From contig CAMKGM010000002.1 of the NCBI GenBank assembly GCA_946412245.1, forward strand, positions 22,717-86,716: a stretch of DNA of 64,000 nt, written 5' to 3'. The translations under genes and the position numbers were made by a program. Source of the stretch: an uncultured Bacteroidales bacterium (lineage in GTDB: Bacteria > Bacteroidota > Bacteroidia > Bacteroidales > Muribaculaceae). Below are positions 60,792 through 64,000 of this stretch, piece after piece. The stretch's first letter is position 1. Every line of letters begins with the position of its first letter. A model generated the notes under the pieces. That model searched no databases. It saw only the letters and a program-made list of their open reading frames with translations, and was not told where the DNA came from.

Positions 60792-62849
60792 ATGAGAAAG
60801 ATACTTTTATTCATTTTTTCCTTGGCCATTTGCCTGCTGGCTCGCGCCGAGAACCTGGTCACCCTACCCACCGTCACCGGCTCGCCGGGCGATGAGGTCA
60901 CCCTCACGATCGCCCTTGACAACACCGATGCGGTGAGCGCCATGCAGCTGCAGATTCCCGTCACTTCCGACGTGACCGTAGTTACCGGCAGTGAGACCCT
61001 GGGCGCCCGTGCCGCTACCCACAGCGCCACCGTGGGCGTGCGCGACGGCGTGCTCAACGTCATGGTGTGGAACACGGCGATGACCACCTTCACGAGCAAC
61101 AGTGGCGAGGTGCTCTCGTTCAGGCTGCTGCTCGGCAACGAACCGGGAACGGTGAACCTCGTTGCTTCCAAGGTCACCCTCACCGATGCCGACGGCAACA
61201 CGCTCCCCGCCACAGCCACCAGCGGCTCGGTGACCATCAGCGCCCCCAAGGCCCAGCTCGCCACGCGCGACATCGACTTTGGTCATATCCCCATCCGCGA
61301 CGTCTATTACCAGAGCCTGCAGGTGACCAATGTGGGTACCGCTCCGCTCATCATCAGCGGCATCGAGCCTAGCGCGCCCGAGTTCTCGAGCACCACGGTG
61401 TTCCCTTACATCATCGAGCCGGGCTACACCGGTGAGGTGGACATCACCTACAGTCCTGTGGAGCGTGGTGCCATCGAGGAGACGGTACGCCTGCTGAGCA
61501 ACAACATTGCCGGCACCAACACCATCCGCGTTGTGGCCGATCCCTTTGCCGTCAACGAGCTCCATGTGGAGAACGCTACCGGCATTGCCGACAGCACCGT
61601 GACCATCCCTCTGCGGGTGAACAACATGGATGCCATTACGGGCTTCCAGCTCGAGTTCGACCTGCCCGAGCAACTCAAGTATGTCGACGGCTCGTTTGCT
61701 CTGAGCGACCGCAAGGGCGACCACCAACTCGTGGTGACCCACACCAACGGCAAGCTCCGTGCCATTGCCTACTCGATGGGTAGCAGCACCTTCAGCGGCA
61801 ACGATGGCGTGATAGCCTCGTTCGACGTGAAGCTCAATGGCCGCTATGGTTGCAACCTCGGTGCCTCGAAGGCCGTACTCACTGCCATCTATAAAGGCGA
61901 AGACATGGATGTGCTCAGTGCCAAGTATGAGGGCTATATCGACATTCAGAGTCCACAGCTTTATGCCGACGAGCAACTTGACCTTGGCGCCACACCTGTT
62001 ACCGAGATTGCCCAAGGCGAGGTGAATGTCAATAACAATGGCAGCGCACCCCTGCGCATCGACCGCGTGGTGTTCAACGCCGAGGGCTTCACTGTGGCCG
62101 AGTCGTTCCCGATGGTGATTGAACCGTGGCAGAGCGTCACCCTCCACGTGGGTTTCAACGGACAGGAGCAGGCACCCTTCGAGGCGATGATGCAGCTCTA
62201 CAGCAACGACCCCGACCACCGCTTGCACAACATTACCGTCACCGGCTCGCGCTTCGCGCCTAACTACCTGCATTTCACTGCCGACGACCTCTATCGGGGC
62301 GATGACTTGTTGCTGCACATCGACATGAGCAACTACGACCCGATTAATGGCATACAGTTCGACCTCGACTATCCCGCCCAGTGGCTAGAGCCAGCTGAAT
62401 TTATCCCCACCAATCGTGCCACCTCGTTCTCCATGATGTGGCGCAGCATAGGCAACGGCAAGGCAAGGTTCTTCATCTATTCGCTCAGCGATGGTGTCAT
62501 CACTCCGGGCGAGGGCGAAATAGCTGTAATTCGTTTCACGGCATCCGATGAGATACCTGTTGACACCTATCAGTTAGACATCACCGAGATCAGCATGGGA
62601 ACACCCGAACTCACCGACAAATTCGCTGGCACCGACCAACAGACCAATTTCACTGTCATCGTCGGGTTGCGAGGCGATGCCAACGAAGATGGCAAGGTAG
62701 ACGTAAACGATGTCACTACCACAATCAATTACATTTTGGGCAAGAACCCCAGCCCGTTCAACTACCGAAACGCGAATGTAAATGACGACAACACCGTGAA
62801 CGTGATGGACGTGACCACCCTCATCAACATCATCCTCGGCAATCAATAG
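60792..62849 (+). CDS. Cohesin-like scaffold protein with C-terminal dockerin
   Basis: 685 residues. Signal peptide MRKILLFIFSLAICLLARA. Three cohesin-like beta sandwiches are seen at about 22-150 (GSPGDEVTLTIALDNTDAVS ... SGEVLSFRLLLG), 250-395 (IADSTVTIPLRVNNMDAITG ... VIASFDVKLNG) and 490-625 (RGDDLLLHIDMSNYDPINGI ... GEIAVIRFTAS). Between them are two short Ig-like (ASPM/SPD-2-like) modules (IDFGHIPIRDVYYQSLQVTN; LDLGATPVTEIAQGEVNVNN). The end is a dockerin dyad, GDANEDGKVDVNDVTTTINY and ANVNDDNTVNVMDVTTLINI. Cohesins bind dockerins in cellulosomes, so this protein could scaffold the other dockerin proteins. Cohesin assignment is by pattern and needs structure or profile support. Confidence 0.75.
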   Translation: MRKILLFIFSLAICLLARAENLVTLPTVTGSPGDEVTLTIALDNTDAVSAMQLQIPVTSDVTVVTGSETLGARAATHSATVGVRDGVLNVMVWNTAMTTFTSNSGEVLSFRLLLGNEPGTVNLVASKVTLTDADGNTLPATATSGSVTISAPKAQLATRDIDFGHIPIRDVYYQSLQVTNVGTAPLIISGIEPSAPEFSSTTVFPYIIEPGYTGEVDITYSPVERGAIEETVRLLSNNIAGTNTIRVVADPFAVNELHVENATGIADSTVTIPLRVNNMDAITGFQLEFDLPEQLKYVDGSFALSDRKGDHQLVVTHTNGKLRAIAYSMGSSTFSGNDGVIASFDVKLNGRYGCNLGASKAVLTAIYKGEDMDVLSAKYEGYIDIQSPQLYADEQLDLGATPVTEIAQGEVNVNNNGSAPLRIDRVVFNAEGFTVAESFPMVIEPWQSVTLHVGFNGQEQAPFEAMMQLYSNDPDHRLHNITVTGSRFAPNYLHFTADDLYRGDDLLLHIDMSNYDPINGIQFDLDYPAQWLEPAEFIPTNRATSFSMMWRSIGNGKARFFIYSLSDGVITPGEGEIAVIRFTASDEIPVDTYQLDITEISMGTPELTDKFAGTDQQTNFTVIVGLRGDANEDGKVDVNDVTTTINYILGKNPSPFNYRNANVNDDNTVNVMDVTTLINIILGNQ

Positions 62850-62886
62850 GGCCGTCATTCGTACTATTACAGTGACAAACATTAAC

Positions 62887-62919
62887 GACGGGGCTGGCAT
62901 CACGCCGGCCCTGTCATTT
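62887..62919 (+). terminator. Terminator after the cohesin-like gene
   Basis: GGGCTGGC (62891-62898) and GCCGGCCC (62904-62911) form an 8 bp stem with one G-T pair and a 5-nt loop, extended by GAC/GTC; TCATTTTC follows. It lies 38 bp after the stop. Confidence 0.65.
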
Positions 62920-63090
62920 TCTCCATGCCATCCTATATCTCCTCTCCAAAAGCCTGCTTTCGAAGGATTTTTAATGGCGATAGCCATTTTATTTTTTAAT
63001 TTATTGTTGTCCGATAAAAGATTTTAGGAACACTGCAATCCACTATGCCTGAGTTGTTTAAATATTTTTTAAAATATTGAGCTTACTATG

Positions 63091-63279
63091 AAGCCCGTCA
63101 GGGCTGGGAAGATAATAGGCAGGTGGTGGAGCGAACCACGAAGTGCTCGAGAACATTTCAAAGCGAAAGTCGCTCGCAAGAGCGGTGCGCGGTGCCCAAA
63201 GGGCATTGAAACTGTTCTCAACATTGCGAAGAACCCCTGTTTTAAGGTGATATTCAATATAATTAGCCCCGTCGGGGCG
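63091..63279. repeat. Interspersed repeat, copy 2
   Basis: Hairpins AGCCCGTCAGGGCT (63092-63105), CGCTCGCAAGAGCG (63171-63184) and GCCCCGTCGGGGC (63266-63278). It shares with copy 1 the words ATAGGCAG, AACCCCTGT and AATTAGCCCCGT-GGGGCGACA. The two copies flank the cohesin-like gene. Confidence 0.6.
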
Positions 63280-63785
63280 ACACCCTCATTTGTCTGCTAC
63301 GAACATTTTAGCGAATTAAAAAATTACTGAGCGAAGCGAGGCTTTTCGAAGCTTTTTGTCCTTTTTGAGAGGAATTTTCAAGACAACGGGGATGTAAGTG
63401 GCAGACTTTTAAGGTATATGACTGAAGGGGCATAAGTTTTTGTGGCTGGATTTTAAAATGCGAATTTGGCTAATTACACGAATTTTTATTTTAGCGTAAT
63501 TCGCTCAATTCGTAAAATTCGTATTGATATGTTCAGATTTGTAAGATTTGCGCCCGTTCGGTTGCGAGCACTTCGTGGTTCTCACGCGTCAGCGTGACTC
63601 CCATAATAAAACGGTGTGTGTGTTTGCTCTCGCGCAATCGCCGTCTTTCCCTTATCTTTGCCGCACACACTAACCTTAATTGAAAACACTCCCCATGACA
63701 AACCCCACTATACCCATCCTCCATTCTCAAAAAGATTGCCGATCTCGGCCATCTTTAGTCCCGAAAAGATGCATTCCGTCTTTGT
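63280..63785. other. Intergenic stretch without a convincing gene
   Basis: AATTCG-rich words at 63468-63522 on both strands, a TATCTTTG element at 63653-63660 and an ATG at 63695 whose frame runs to 63961 but encodes repeat-derived, low-complexity residues. I do not call it as a gene. Confidence 0.5.
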
Positions 63786-63843
63786 ACCACTTTCGTCACC
63801 CTTTTCATATCACTTTCGTCCGCCGCCATCATACCACTTTCGT
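63786..63843. repeat. Three copies of CACTTTCGT
   Basis: ACCACTTTCGT at 63786-63796, ATCACTTTCGT at 63809-63819, ACCACTTTCGT at 63833-63843, spaced 23-24 bp. On the minus strand they read ACGAAAGTGGT. Confidence 0.5.
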
Positions 63844-63890
63844 TAGTGCCGTCCTGTGTCACACCGCTAAAAATCAACAATTTATCAACC

Positions 63891-63944
63891 TTTCCCATCT
63901 TTCCCATCTTTCCCGCTTTTCCCCGATTTCCCACCTTTCCCGGT
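63891..63944. repeat. 9 bp tandem repeat starting TTTCCC
   Basis: TTTCCC occurs at 63891, 63900, 63909, 63918, 63927 and 63936, an exact 9 bp period with variable last three bases (ATC, ATC, GCT, CGA, ACC, GGT). Confidence 0.7.
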
Positions 63945-63951
63945 TTTCTGT

Positions 63952-64000
63952 CTTGTCCTGAAATAGGTTGACTAAAAATTAAACTTATTTTAGGATGAAA
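63952..64000 (+). mobile_element. Possible left end of an insertion sequence cut by the window edge
   Basis: TGTCCTGAAATAGGTTGAC followed by an AT-rich gap and GGATGAAA (ATG at 63995) looks like the terminal inverted repeat and transposase start of an IS3/IS150-like element. Nothing beyond the edge is visible, so this is weak. Confidence 0.25.

Noticed and set aside
61955..62320. Long minus-strand open frames opposite the cohesin-like gene
   Set aside because: GC-rich coding DNA leaves antisense frames open; no start region, promoter or known motif.
63695..63961. Reading frame of about 88 residues with a promoter-like TATCTTTG upstream
   Set aside because: Its second half is translated 9 bp repeat and the first half has no recognisable fold.

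Overview
The window is a piece of a Bacteroidales chromosome, probably Muribaculaceae or a close Prevotella-like relative. The clues are the promoters (TTG, about 20 bp, then TAnnTTTG instead of sigma70 boxes), a SusD-family protein, BspA-type leucine-rich surface proteins, type I dockerin dyads at protein ends, DUF4199/DUF6452/DUF6048/DUF4292 proteins, and AAA/DUF4143 ATPases. The family assignment is inference; the order is well supported. No rRNA, tRNA or CRISPR array was found.

Layout. 1-5.3 kb: two exported proteins (one cut by the window edge, one YARHG), then DUF4199, a polyprenyl-type glycosyltransferase, DUF6452 and DUF6048. 5.3-7.5 kb: a lone phage terminase large subunit and a candidate small RNA. 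7.5-11.2 kb (minus): sugar O-acetyltransferase, dicarboxylate symporter, and a SusD-like protein carrying an N-terminal dockerin. 11.3-17.9 kb (plus): dut, TPR protein, DUF4292 lipoprotein, GNAT-like protein, polysaccharide flippase, greA, HIT protein. 18-21.2 kb (minus): large BspA-like protein with dockerin. 21.4-30.8 kb: dgt, pnp, HU, two rhomboid proteases, an endonuclease/exonuclease/phosphatase protein and an M3 peptidase. 31-35.7 kb: two leucine-rich surface proteins. 35.9-38.8 kb (minus): the KDO operon kdsA-manA-epimerase-kdsC. 39-43.1 kb: a P-loop ATPase, an M64 peptidase and an AT-rich five-gene cassette that alternates small peptides and small membrane proteins. 43.2-47.2 kb (minus): two glycoside hydrolases. 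47.6-53.3 kb: DUF4143 ATPase, ispD, recG, LRR-like protein. 53.4-55.4 kb (minus): a regulator-like protein and a Ser/Thr kinase. 55.9-62.8 kb: an AT-rich P-loop gene, a subtilisin-like protease with dockerin, and a cohesin-like scaffold protein with dockerin. 62.9-64 kb: repeats and possibly the edge of an insertion sequence.

Two observations stand out. First, five exported proteins carry dockerin dyads, and one of them is built of cohesin-like domains. This suggests a cell-surface or secreted cohesin-dockerin assembly linking a protease, LRR proteins and a SusD-type binding protein. Second, 41.56-43.06 kb holds an unrecognised compact operon in which 40-41 residue peptides sharing a near-identical C-terminal half alternate with paralogous small membrane proteins. 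The last member has a frameshift in an A8 tract.

All calls come from reading sequence and translated proteins by eye. No database search, folding program or gene finder was run.
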